Positions 1 to 7,141 of a stretch of DNA of 15,815 nt are shown one piece after another. The notes under the pieces are model-generated. The model was given only the letters and a program-made list of their open reading frames with translations. It had not been told where the DNA came from and did not search any database. Source of the DNA: JBBRLG01 sp038231495 (lineage in GTDB: Bacteria; Planctomycetota; Planctomycetia; Gemmatales; Gemmataceae); assembly GCA_038231495.1 (NCBI GenBank), contig JBBRLG010000098.1:1-15815 (forward strand). The letters are read 5' to 3'. Position numbers and translations under genes: made by a program. The number at the start of each line of letters is the position of its first letter. Position 1 is the stretch's first letter.

Positions 1-104
1 CAAGCTAATCTCAAGATTGTAACCGCCCTGGGCCAGCCCACTCAGGTTGTGCGTCAGGAAGCCGTACACCACCTTCTTGCGCTCGTCCGTGAACTGTTTG
101 TTCA

Positions 105-112
105 GGAAATTC
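105..112. repeat. Target-site duplication, left copy
   Basis: GGAAATTC directly abuts the left terminal repeat of the MITE and is repeated exactly on the other side at 230-237. Deleting one copy together with the element restores the host reading frame, which is strong evidence for a true duplication. Confidence 0.8.
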
Positions 113-229
113 GGTTGTGACTCCATCGAGCTTCCTGAGCTGCAAATAGCCCGATTTTGCATGAAAACCGGCTGCCTAGATTGCCCAAGCCTTCCATATT
201 CCGCCAGGAAGCTCGATGGAGTCACCACC
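113..229. mobile_element. 117-bp MITE with IS1-like terminal inverted repeats
   Basis: The two ends are 25-bp inverted repeats with one mismatch: 113-137 starts GGTTGTGACTCC and the complement of 229-205 starts GGTGGTGACTCC. The inner 21 bp (117-137 and 205-225) match perfectly. The element is flanked by 8-bp direct repeats GGAAATTC at 105-112 and 230-237; base 113/238 makes it 9 bp if counted outside. The interior (138-204) has no coding capacity and contains an imperfect hairpin around 148-175. The GGTNNTGACTCCA end and the 8-9 bp duplication resemble the IS1 family, whose right end begins GGTAATGACTCC from my memory of that family. The likely history is a non-autonomous derivative mobilised by an IS1-type transposase elsewhere in the genome. 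The family assignment is inference; the insertion itself is directly visible. Confidence 0.8.
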
Positions 230-237
230 GGAAATTC
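230..237. repeat. Target-site duplication, right copy
   Basis: GGAAATTC, the same as at 105-112, directly abuts the right terminal repeat of the MITE. Confidence 0.8.
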
Positions 238-747
238 GCGTCGGACGTGTAGTGGGTAGTCACGTCGAAAAGTTGGCCCGCCGAGGGTGCTCCGTTCACG
301 GGAAGGACGGAGTTTTTCTTCGCGAATTCCAAGAATTTCTTGGTGGTAGCGGCATACTTGGCCAACCCTGTCCGCAGCTTGGTGTCCACCCTGTCTTTCG
401 CGGCGACCTGGTCCAACAGCAGTTGGGCCTCGTGAGCCTCATACCGCAGCGTGTATGCCTGATCGGTCTCGTTTGGTTTTTGATTGGCCACCTTGGCGAA
501 CGCAGCGCACCGCTTTTTATAATTGTCGTCCTTGTCCTGAATCTGGGAGGGCTTGTCCTTGGAAAAACCGCCATGAGAAACAAGAATGACTGTTTCCGCG
601 GGAAGTCGTAGCAGTGGCATGAATAGTTCCTGGTGCGCCTTGGGTTGCAGACCATTCCCCGTTGAATGCTCGCGGTGCGTAAGGATTCGCTTCCGGGGCT
701 TGACTGTAACTGCGCGACGGGCCTTAAGCAAGCGCTTTCCTGGCCGT

Positions 748-767
748 ACGGTCGATCGATCGACCGT
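748..767. repeat. Perfect 20-bp palindrome next to the yqjF-like stop codon
   Basis: The sequence ACGGTCGATCGATCGACCGT is a perfect palindrome ending at the base before the stop codon of the DUF2071 gene (stop read 770-768). It could form a small hairpin at the 3' end of that transcript, but it has no loop and no following T-run. It could equally be a dyad binding site. The remainder of 621-767 shows nothing else I can name. Confidence 0.5.
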
Positions 768-1541
768 TCAACGGCGTGTGGTAAATCCTTCGAGAGGCGT
801 TTCGTCGGGCCGGGGACGGCAAAACGGCCAAAGGCGAGCGTGTACCCCCGCGGAGAAATGAACCTTCGTCGGCACGTCCGACAGGTCGAGGCCGAACGGC
901 CGGCCCGTCGTGTTAACGGCAATCCGGGCCGTCACCGCCTGCACCGGCCACGGCGGGTGCTCCACGACCGTGCGCAAGAGGATGCCATTGCGATCTTGAG
1001 CGTACAGGCAATAGCGTTCGAGCAACCAGTCGTCGAGCGAACCGGGTTGGACCGTTTTACTGTCTGATAAGGGGTTGAATTCCGCCGTCAAAAGATCGCC
1101 AGGCCCGGTCGTGTGAGCCTGAAACCTCCTGCTTTCGTGCCGTCGGGTATAGCTCATCCGTGCGAATTGGTAGGGCAGCGGCGTCGCCCAGCGGGCCAGA
1201 TGTACGAGGAGTGGTTTGCCCGCGTGAATGCTCAAAAAACAGATCGCGCGTTCGCCCTGGTAGCAGACGTAGGTGCGCAGGTTCAATTCCAGGCCGTCGG
1301 TAAGGAAGCCGATAGCGGGCAACCAGCGGCGGCGGATGCGTTCCAGGCGAAAGGCGACGACCGACACCCAGGCCGTGCCGTCGTGCGTGTCGATTTCAAG
1401 TGCGGCGGGGACGTGGGGCCGCAAGTCCGCGGCGGCGACCGGCCAGTGGGCGAACAGCAGGTCGCGCCAGTGTTGCGACCACAGCCAGGGACCGGCCGTG
1501 GCGGCGACGGCTTTGCGTTCGGGCGGCGCGAAAGTTTCCAT
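768..1541 (-). CDS. YqjF/DUF2071 family protein
   Basis: The 257-residue product matches the YqjF (DUF2071) family from memory. Residues 23-50 carry the QHWRDLLFAHWPV ... LRPHVPAALEIDT signature, followed by DGTAWVSVVAF (54-64), the LELNLRTYV strand (84-92), an LPYQFARM segment (122-129), and the late VHFSAGVHARLWP motif (227-239). The biochemical function of this family is not established; it is usually a soluble single-domain protein. I chose ATG 1541 because the family similarity starts just after it and AGGTG lies about 11 nt upstream. A TTG at 1616 in the same frame is possible but adds a low-complexity Arg-rich leader. It lies 90 nt downstream of ligA on the same strand and may be co-transcribed. 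The stop is followed by a 20-bp palindrome. Confidence 0.88.
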   Translation of the reverse strand: METFAPPERKAVAATAGPWLWSQHWRDLLFAHWPVAAADLRPHVPAALEIDTHDGTAWVSVVAFRLERIRRRWLPAIGFLTDGLELNLRTYVCYQGERAICFLSIHAGKPLLVHLARWATPLPYQFARMSYTRRHESRRFQAHTTGPGDLLTAEFNPLSDSKTVQPGSLDDWLLERYCLYAQDRNGILLRTVVEHPPWPVQAVTARIAVNTTGRPFGLDLSDVPTKVHFSAGVHARLWPFCRPRPDETPLEGFTTRR

Positions 1542-1631
1542 GACGGCATGCACCTGCCGATCGAGTGGGGGATGCGGTCGTTGCCGACCTAACCGCAGAC
1601 CGAAGGCTCCGCGCAACCATTGGGCGTATTT

Positions 1632-3635
1632 TTAGCGGCCGATCCGTTTCGTGAAATCCGCCTCGCTCAGCACGGCGATGCCGAGTTCCTGGGCCTTGGC
1701 AAGCTTACTGCCCGCCTTGTCACCGGCGACGACGTAGTCCGTCTTCTTCGACACGCTGGCCGACACCTTGCCGCCGAGCTGCTTGATAAGCCCTTCAATT
1801 TCGTCGCGGCTGTAGTGTTCCAGCGTGCCGGTCACGACGAACGCTTTGCCGGTCAAGTCCGCGCCAGCCGGCTTCACCGGGGCGTCCTCGGTCAGCTTCA
1901 GGCCAAGGTCGCGTAGCTCTTGCACCAGCTGTTCGCCGTCGGGGCTGTGGAAGAAGTTATAGACGTTTTCGGCGCGCGTCGGGCCGATGCCCTTCACCAG
2001 CGCCAGGCGTTCCAGCGGCGCGGCCAGCAGCGCGTCGAGACTTGCAAACTCCAGGGCCAATACCTCGGCAAACGTCTCGCCCACGGTCGGAATGCTCAGG
2101 CCCGACAGCAGCCGGGCCAGGCCGCGCGCCTTGCTGGCCTCGACGCCGTCGAGCAGGTTTTGCGCGGACTGCTCGCCCATGCGCTCCAGCTCAAGAAGCT
2201 GCTCTTTTTGCAGACGGTACAGGTCGGGCAGCGCTTTCACCAAACCGCTCTGCACGAGTTGGTGTGCCAACACGTCGCCGAGGCCTTCGATGTCCATGCG
2301 GTTGCGCTTGGCGAACGCCTTCAACTGGCCGGTGAGTTGGCCCGGACAGTTGTCCTGGTCGGTGCAGTAGTACGACGTTTCGTCCTCGTCCGGCTCGACC
2401 GCCGCGCCGCAGGAGGGGCACTTCGTCGGAAACTTGTAAACCTTCTCCTTGCCGGTGCGCAGCTCGGCCAGCGCCTTGACGACTTTCGGTATGATCTCGC
2501 CGGCCTTGACCAGCACCACCATGTCGCCGACGCGGATGTCCTTGCGTTTCAGCTCGGCGGCGTTGTGCAGCGTGGCCCGCGCGACCGTGGTGCCGGCCAG
2601 TTGGACCGGTTCGAGATGGGCCACCGGCGTCAGCACGCCGTTTTTGCCGATCTGCACTTCGATCGATTGCAAGCGCGTCGTCGCCTGCTCGGCGGCGAAC
2701 TTGTACGCCGTTATCCAGCGCGGCGACTTACTCGTGGTGCCCAGCCGGCGGCGCTGGTCGAAGTCGTTTACCTTGATGACCATGCCGTCCGTCTCGAACG
2801 GCAACTCGTGCCGCTTATCGTCCCAGGTGCCGATGTACGCAATCACTTCGTCGATAGTGTCGAACGCCTGGACGTGCGGGTTGACCGCGAAACCGTACTG
2901 CTTGAGCAAGTCGAGCGCGTCGAGGTGCGTCTTGACGACGACGCCTTCGACGGAGCCGAGGGCGTAGGTGAGTAGGCGCAGGTGGCGCTTCGCACACAGC
3001 TTGGGGTCGAGCAGCTTGAGCGATCCCGCCGTCGAGTTGCGCGGGTTGGCGAGGGTTTCCTTGCCGTCGGCGGCGCGCCGCTCGTTCAGCCGGGCGAAGT
3101 CGGCGGTACTCATGTACACTTCGCCGCGCGCCTCAAACAGTTGCGGCGGTCGGTCGGTACGCAGCCGCAGCGGGATGCCGCCGACCGTGCGCAGGTTGGC
3201 CGTCACGTCGTCGCCCTTCTCGCCGTCGCCGCGCGTCGCGCCGACCGTGAAGACGCCGTCCTCGTAGGTCAGCGATGTCGCCACGCCGTCGATCTTCAGT
3301 TCGACGACGTAGCGCACCGGCGCGTTGCCGAGCAGCTTGCGGATGCGGGCGTCGAACTCGCGCAGCTCGTTGGCGTTGTAGGTGTTGGCGATCGACAGCA
3401 TTGGCACGCGGTGGCGGACCGTGGCAAACCCTTCGAGTGTCTGGCCGCCGACGCGCTGGGTGGGGCTGTCCGGCGTACGCAGTTCGGGGTGGGCGGCCTC
3501 CAGCGTTTCGAGTTCCTTCAAGAGGAAGTCGTAGTCGCGGTCGGAAATCTCCGGTTTCGCCTCGACGTAATACTGGTAGTTGTGGTGGTTGATCTGCTGC
3601 CGTAGTTCCGCGGCCCGCTTGCTGGCAATCGACAT
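1632..3635 (-). CDS. ligA: NAD-dependent DNA ligase
   Basis: This enzyme seals single-strand nicks in duplex DNA using NAD+ as adenylate donor, and acts in Okazaki-fragment joining and repair. The 667-residue product has the usual LigA length and layout. The Ia domain is at about 1-65 (NHHNYQYYVEAKPEISDRDYD). The adenylation domain carries the nucleophile Lys114 in ELKIDG, followed by the ARGEVYM and DGMVIKV motifs (169-175, 283-289). Then come an OB fold, a four-Cys zinc finger (Cys406, 409, 424, 430), helix-hairpin-helix repeats (about 440-560) and a C-terminal BRCT domain (about 592-667, LTGKAFVVTGTLEHYSRDEI). All key residues are present. ATG 3635 is chosen because it gives the conserved N-terminus. 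It lies 11 nt after the small membrane protein gene, so the two are probably one transcript; a GGAGG lies too far upstream to be its own binding site. Confidence 0.98.
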   Translation of the reverse strand: MSIASKRAAELRQQINHHNYQYYVEAKPEISDRDYDFLLKELETLEAAHPELRTPDSPTQRVGGQTLEGFATVRHRVPMLSIANTYNANELREFDARIRKLLGNAPVRYVVELKIDGVATSLTYEDGVFTVGATRGDGEKGDDVTANLRTVGGIPLRLRTDRPPQLFEARGEVYMSTADFARLNERRAADGKETLANPRNSTAGSLKLLDPKLCAKRHLRLLTYALGSVEGVVVKTHLDALDLLKQYGFAVNPHVQAFDTIDEVIAYIGTWDDKRHELPFETDGMVIKVNDFDQRRRLGTTSKSPRWITAYKFAAEQATTRLQSIEVQIGKNGVLTPVAHLEPVQLAGTTVARATLHNAAELKRKDIRVGDMVVLVKAGEIIPKVVKALAELRTGKEKVYKFPTKCPSCGAAVEPDEDETSYYCTDQDNCPGQLTGQLKAFAKRNRMDIEGLGDVLAHQLVQSGLVKALPDLYRLQKEQLLELERMGEQSAQNLLDGVEASKARGLARLLSGLSIPTVGETFAEVLALEFASLDALLAAPLERLALVKGIGPTRAENVYNFFHSPDGEQLVQELRDLGLKLTEDAPVKPAGADLTGKAFVVTGTLEHYSRDEIEGLIKQLGGKVSASVSKKTDYVVAGDKAGSKLAKAQELGIAVLSEADFTKRIGR

Positions 3636-3646
3636 GGCGCACCCGG

Positions 3647-3967
3647 TTAGTGGGGGTTCGTTTCCTCCGGCCTGGCTGGTGGGATTGTCGTCTGGGTGCC
3701 GTCTTTTTGCAAGGTGCGTAGGCGGTCGTAGCCCATGCTCAGCAGGCTCAGGACGACGATCGCGCCGACTTCGCCCACGAGCCATAGCCAGCCGTCGTTA
3801 ACCAGCGAGTCGCGGATGGCGTTGTGCTGCACGTCGTGGCCGGCGTCGAAGGCCATGCCCTCCAAGGTCGGCACGAAGGCGTAGGCCAGCGCGGTGATGA
3901 CGAACAGCAGGCTGACCAGGAGCAGTAGCAGGTAGAAGGGGTTGCGCGGCTCGGCGGGGGTGGACAT
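3647..3967 (-). CDS. Small two-helix membrane protein, unknown function
   Basis: The 106-residue protein starts at ATG 3967, with AAGGAA about 7 nt upstream. It has two predicted membrane segments: FYLLLLLVSLLFVITALAYA near residues 11-30 and WLWLVGEVGAIVVLSLLSMGY in the second half. The linker between them is acidic and His-containing (FDAGHDVQHNAIRDSLVND). The tail is short and polar (RLRTLQKDGTQTT). I do not recognise the family. It sits between ndk and ligA on the same strand, 11 nt before the ligA start, so it is probably co-transcribed with ligA; this says little about function. A longer start at 4003 would fall in the hairpin at 3984-4025 and has no ribosome-binding site. Confidence 0.75.
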   Translation of the reverse strand: MSTPAEPRNPFYLLLLLVSLLFVITALAYAFVPTLEGMAFDAGHDVQHNAIRDSLVNDGWLWLVGEVGAIVVLSLLSMGYDRLRTLQKDGTQTTIPPARPEETNPH

Positions 3968-3983
3968 GGAGGGTTCCTTATTC

Positions 3984-4025
3984 TGCCGCTTGCGGCTTTG
4001 CAAGCGTGCAAAGCCGCAAGCGGCA
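3984..4025. terminator. 19-bp perfect-stem hairpin between ndk and the membrane protein gene
   Basis: Bases 3984-4002 (TGCCGCTTGCGGCTTTGCA) pair perfectly with 4007-4025 across an AGCG loop. It begins 7 nt beyond the ndk stop codon, so it would fold at the 3' end of the ndk mRNA. There is no T-run on either strand, so it may be a Rho-dependent or processing hairpin, or an intergenic palindromic repeat unit. The 12-mer CCGCTTGCGGCT inside it recurs at 7103-7114. Confidence 0.6.
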
Positions 4026-4032
4026 TACGCGC

Positions 4033-4497
4033 TCAGCTACCCACGATCCAGGCGTTATCGACGGGAGTAAACGTCACCAGTTCGTCCGCCTTGAACCACA
4101 GCGCGATCTCGTTCTTGGCGTTGTCCGCACTATCGCTGCCGTGGATCAAGTTGTTCTGCACGCTGATGGCGTAGTCGCCGCGGATGGTGCCGGCCGGAGA
4201 CTTGGCACCGTCGGTCGTGCCCATCATGCCGCGCACGACGGTCACGGCTTCGCGGCCTTCCAGCACGACGGCCACGGTCGGGCCAGACGTGAGGAACTGC
4301 AACAGCGACGGGTAAAACGGCCGCTCCTTGTGGACGGCGTAGTGCTGTGCCGCCAAGTCCTGCGACGCGTGGACCAGTTTCAGGGCCACCAGGCGCAGGC
4401 CCTTCTGTTCAAATCGTTTCAAGACGCGGCCGACCAGGCGGCGCTGCACGCAGTCGGGCTTGAGCAAGACCAGGGTTCGTTCCAAAATTAGAGTCAT
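4033..4497 (-). CDS. ndk: Nucleoside diphosphate kinase
   Basis: The enzyme transfers the terminal phosphate from ATP to other nucleoside diphosphates through a phospho-histidine, balancing NTP and dNTP pools in the cytoplasm. The 154-residue protein has the family length. It shows the N-terminal TLVLLKPD strand with Lys13, the RGMMGTTDGAKSPAGTIRGDYA loop with Arg89 and Arg106, and the active-site NLIHGSDS motif with catalytic His119 and Asn116. It ends with a short C-terminal WIVGS. ATG 4497 has GGAGG at an 8-nt spacing. It is divergent from the multiheme cytochrome gene and begins the minus-strand run toward ligA, though a strong hairpin separates it from the next gene. Confidence 0.97.
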   Translation of the reverse strand: MTLILERTLVLLKPDCVQRRLVGRVLKRFEQKGLRLVALKLVHASQDLAAQHYAVHKERPFYPSLLQFLTSGPTVAVVLEGREAVTVVRGMMGTTDGAKSPAGTIRGDYAISVQNNLIHGSDSADNAKNEIALWFKADELVTFTPVDNAWIVGS

Positions 4498-4552
4498 TCA
4501 ACCTGCCTCCGAACAAGAGTAGCGCCAACGGGTATCTTACGGGTTTTTCTGG

Positions 4553-4580
4553 TTGAAGCACCCCAACAGGGTTGTAGAAT
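4553..4580 (+). promoter_or_regulatory. Candidate sigma70-type promoter for the multiheme cytochrome gene
   Basis: TTGAAG (4553-4558) is separated by 16 bp from TAGAAT (4575-4580), which is 5 of 6 to the -10 consensus. Transcription would start near 4587, about 35 nt before the chosen start codon. It lies in the 124-bp divergent region shared with ndk. Confidence 0.5.
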
Positions 4581-4621
4581 GAAAATTGCCCTTCAACCAA
4601 GTCGGCTTCGGGAATGGTCCG

Positions 4622-5902
4622 ATGAAAACAATCATTTCGGTTGGCTCCTGGCTTGCTTTGGCTGTGGTCGGCACAACGATCGCCCACGGCATACTCGTCG
4701 GGAATTCGATCGCCCCTAGGGAGCAGGTCCGACCGGTGATCGCCCATGGGGTGCTCCGTGACGAGCCGAAAGAGGCGCAATGGCTTCGCATCGATCAAAC
4801 CCAATATGTCGGCTCAACAAAGTGTGCCGACTGCCATAAGGCTTATTACGACGGTTGGAAAGATACAGCCCACAACAAGATGATCCGCAAGCCGGTTGTT
4901 GATGGCCAAAACAAAACGGTATTTGCCGACTTCTCCGAGAAAAGCGCGGCCCGCAACTTCGAGTTGAAGGATGTGAAGTGGGTGATTGGTCACCGCTGGA
5001 AACAGCGGTTCATTGGCGAAGTGGATGGGCAGGAAGTGGTCTATCCCGCTCAATGGAGCATCAAGGACAAGAAGTGGCAGCCTTACGAGGGCAAAAGTGA
5101 TTGGTGGTATCCAACCCACAAGGATTGGAAGACCCGCTCGAATTTCAAGCTCTGTGCGGGTTGTCACAGTACCGGTTCCGACCATTACACCCAAAAATGG
5201 GTAGAATTGAACATCGCCTGCGAGAGTTGTCACGGCCCCGGAAAAACGCACTCTGATAAGCCTTCGCTTGCCAACATCGTCAACCCTTCCCGGTTAGGCG
5301 TCGAACGCTCGATGGATGTCTGCCTCTCCTGCCATCAAGCGGGTAAGCCGCCGGGAGACGAATATGCGTGGGCCGTAGGCTATCAGCCCGGCAACGACTT
5401 GTCCAAGTTCTGGAAGGGCTTCGAGCCGGAAGCGGGGAAGCAGACGGCCGAGTTCTGGCACAACGGGACGGCTCACAAGAATCGAGTGCAGGGCAACGCG
5501 TTTTTGCAAAGCGTGATGCACGACAACGGTCTGCAATGCACCAACTGCCACCAGTCGCACGGCTCCCTCCACCAATCGCTGACCGTCAAGTCTGCCGAAA
5601 CCAATGGCCTTTGCCTCACCTGTCACGGACCCGGCAAGAGTGTCGGCCCCAAGTATAAGACAATTGACGAACATACTCACCACAGCCCTTTGAGCGTGGG
5701 CAGTCGGTGCATCGAGTGCCATATGCCCAAAACGGGCGAAAATTCCGTCAAGGCTGAAGCTCGCAATCATACCTTCAATTTCATATCCCCGGCGGCGACC
5801 ATTAAGAACGGCGACCCCAACAGTTGCAACACCTGCCACGCCGACAAGACTCCAGAATGGGCGCTGGATGAAGTGAAAAAGTGGTATCCGAAATCAAAGT
5901 GA
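4622..5902 (+). CDS. Periplasmic eight-heme c-type cytochrome
   Basis: The 426-residue protein has an N-terminal hydrophobic export or anchor segment (TIISVGSWLALAVVGTTIAHGI, about residues 3-24). It carries eight CXXCH heme-binding motifs at residues 68, 178, 200, 234, 306, 331, 363 and 402, with several free histidines near them as possible distal ligands (e.g. HTHHSP at 351-356, NHTF at 382-385). The layout resembles the cytochrome c554-type/doubled-CXXCH families, which move electrons in the periplasm or act as multiheme reductases. I cannot name a substrate. None of the CXXCK or extra catalytic motifs of nitrite or hydroxylamine enzymes is visible. I chose ATG 4622 over 4586 because it gives a clean signal sequence and matches the promoter. 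Its composition is visibly less GC-rich than neighbouring genes, possibly reflecting transfer. It is followed after 40 nt by an RNA methyltransferase on the same strand, with no obvious functional tie. Confidence 0.9.
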   Translation: MKTIISVGSWLALAVVGTTIAHGILVGNSIAPREQVRPVIAHGVLRDEPKEAQWLRIDQTQYVGSTKCADCHKAYYDGWKDTAHNKMIRKPVVDGQNKTVFADFSEKSAARNFELKDVKWVIGHRWKQRFIGEVDGQEVVYPAQWSIKDKKWQPYEGKSDWWYPTHKDWKTRSNFKLCAGCHSTGSDHYTQKWVELNIACESCHGPGKTHSDKPSLANIVNPSRLGVERSMDVCLSCHQAGKPPGDEYAWAVGYQPGNDLSKFWKGFEPEAGKQTAEFWHNGTAHKNRVQGNAFLQSVMHDNGLQCTNCHQSHGSLHQSLTVKSAETNGLCLTCHGPGKSVGPKYKTIDEHTHHSPLSVGSRCIECHMPKTGENSVKAEARNHTFNFISPAATIKNGDPNSCNTCHADKTPEWALDEVKKWYPKSK

Positions 5903-5942
5903 GGGTTCGTTCCCTAACGCCGCACCGTCGAGACCAGGAATC

Positions 5943-7073
5943 GTGGAACGCTTTTTCGCCACCTGTGGCCGTGGGATCGAACCCGTGTTGGCGGACGAAC
6001 TTCGCGCGCTGGGCGCCGCCGAGGTGACGCCCGGTCGCGGCGGCGTGCAGTTTCAGGGCGATCTCGCAACGCTCTACCGGGCGAACCTCTGGCTGCGCAC
6101 CGCTGTCCGCGTGCTGCGCTTCATCGTGGAAGTCACCGTCACGTCGCCCGACGAACTGTACGAGGCCGTGCGCGCCATCGACTGGACGCAATACCTCACG
6201 CCCGAACATACGATTGCCGTCGATTGCAACGTGCGCGACTCGCAGATCACGCACTCCAAGTACGCCGCCCTACGCACCAAGGACGCGATTTGCGATCAGT
6301 TCGTCGAGCGCTGCGGCCGCCGGCCCAGCGTGGACGTGGACCACCCGATGGTCGGCCTGAACTTGCACATTTACAAGGACGTGGCGACGCTGAGCCTGGA
6401 AAGTTCCGGCGAATCGTTGCACAAGCGCGGCTACCGGCCGATCCTGACGCGGGCACCGCTCAACGAGGCACTGGCCGCGGCGCTCATCCTCATGAGCGGC
6501 TGGAAACCCGCCACGCCGTTCGTCGATCCGCTGTGCGGTTCCGGCACGCTACCCATCGAGGCGTCGTGGATCGCGTTGAAACGCCCGCCGGGCCTGACGC
6601 GCAAGCGGTTCGGCTTTCAGGGCTGGATGGATTTCGACGTCGGCTTGTGGGCCGCCCTGCGCGACGAGGCCCGGCAAGGCGTGTTGCGTGCCCTGCCCGC
6701 GCCGATTGTCGGTGCGGACGTGCGCGGCGACGCGGTGTCATTCGCCATCGACAACGCCAAGGCCGCGGGCATCGGCCACCTGCTGCGTTTCGACAAGCGC
6801 GACGTGCGTAACTTCCGCCCGCCGGAAGGTCCGCCTGGCGCGATCGTGTGCAACCCGCCCTACGGCGAGCGCATCGGCGACGAGCGCGACTTGCTCGGTT
6901 TGTACAAAATGCTCGGCGACCTTTTCACGGAGCGCTGCCGCGGCTGGACGGCTCACGTTTTCACCGGCAACCGCCGACTGGCCGAGGCCATCGGGCTAAA
7001 ACCGACGCACCAGGTGCCGCTGTTTAACGGCAAAATCGAGTGCCGGCTGCTGACGTTTGAGCTGCCTTCGTAA
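5943..7073 (+). CDS. THUMP-domain SAM-dependent RNA methyltransferase (RlmL N-terminal type)
   Basis: This is a class I methyltransferase of the RlmL/YpsC type, expected to make m2G in 23S rRNA (position 2445 in E. coli) or a related guanine. The 376-residue protein starts MERFFATCGRGIEPVLADEL and has a THUMP RNA-binding domain at about 50-155, including the LNLHIYKDVATLSLE strands. The SLHKRGYR segment (158-164) follows. The methyltransferase domain has motif I DPLCGSGTLPIEA (195-207), motif II around ADVRGDAV (258-265), and catalytic motif IV NPPYGER (304-310). It corresponds to the N-terminal half of the fused E. coli enzyme; no RlmK half is present. The start is GTG 5943, with AGGA 3 nt upstream. 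It is probably read through from the cytochrome gene (40-nt gap). Confidence 0.92.
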   Translation: MERFFATCGRGIEPVLADELRALGAAEVTPGRGGVQFQGDLATLYRANLWLRTAVRVLRFIVEVTVTSPDELYEAVRAIDWTQYLTPEHTIAVDCNVRDSQITHSKYAALRTKDAICDQFVERCGRRPSVDVDHPMVGLNLHIYKDVATLSLESSGESLHKRGYRPILTRAPLNEALAAALILMSGWKPATPFVDPLCGSGTLPIEASWIALKRPPGLTRKRFGFQGWMDFDVGLWAALRDEARQGVLRALPAPIVGADVRGDAVSFAIDNAKAAGIGHLLRFDKRDVRNFRPPEGPPGAIVCNPPYGERIGDERDLLGLYKMLGDLFTERCRGWTAHVFTGNRRLAEAIGLKPTHQVPLFNGKIECRLLTFELPS

Positions 7074-7096
7074 ACTCCGCAAGTGCAGGCTCAAGC

Positions 7097-7121
7097 AGCG
7101 CTCCGCTTGCGGCTGAGCGCT
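7097..7121. terminator. Hairpin between convergent genes
   Basis: AGCGCTC (7097-7103) pairs with GAGCGCT (7115-7121) around an 11-nt loop, in the 68-bp gap where the methyltransferase and the discoidin-like gene converge. There is no T-run. The loop overlaps CCGCTTGCGGCT, also present in the 3984-4025 hairpin. It could serve as a weak bidirectional terminator. Confidence 0.4.
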
Positions 7122-7141
7122 CCGCCGCCAGCGGCCGGCGA

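Larger units (their letters stand above)
1..620 (-). pseudogene. Unrecognised gene, interrupted by a 117-bp MITE and cut by the window edge
   Basis: The reading frame starts at ATG 620, with AGGA about 7 nt upstream, and runs 132 codons to a TGA at 222-224. That stop lies inside the terminal repeat of the inserted element, so it is not native. If the element and one copy of the 8-bp target duplication are removed, the frame continues without a stop from SDANF into LNKQFTDERKKVVYGF and on to base 1. The protein is charged, with a likely helical middle (EAHEAQLLLDQVAAKDRVDTK, about residues 61-81), and no catalytic motif I recognise. A TTG or ATG start further upstream (up to 731) is open but lacks an obvious ribosome-binding site. 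Its base composition is less GC-rich than its neighbours. Function unknown. The call that it is a real, broken gene rests mainly on the in-frame reconstruction. Confidence 0.6.

Noticed and set aside
222..731. A complete 169-residue gene ending at 222
   Set aside because: The stop codon lies within the inverted repeat of an inserted element, and the frame continues beyond it when the element is removed.
1920..2975. A 351-codon plus-strand open frame opposite ligA
   Set aside because: It is antisense to conserved ligA motifs, with low-complexity composition and no recognisable domain.
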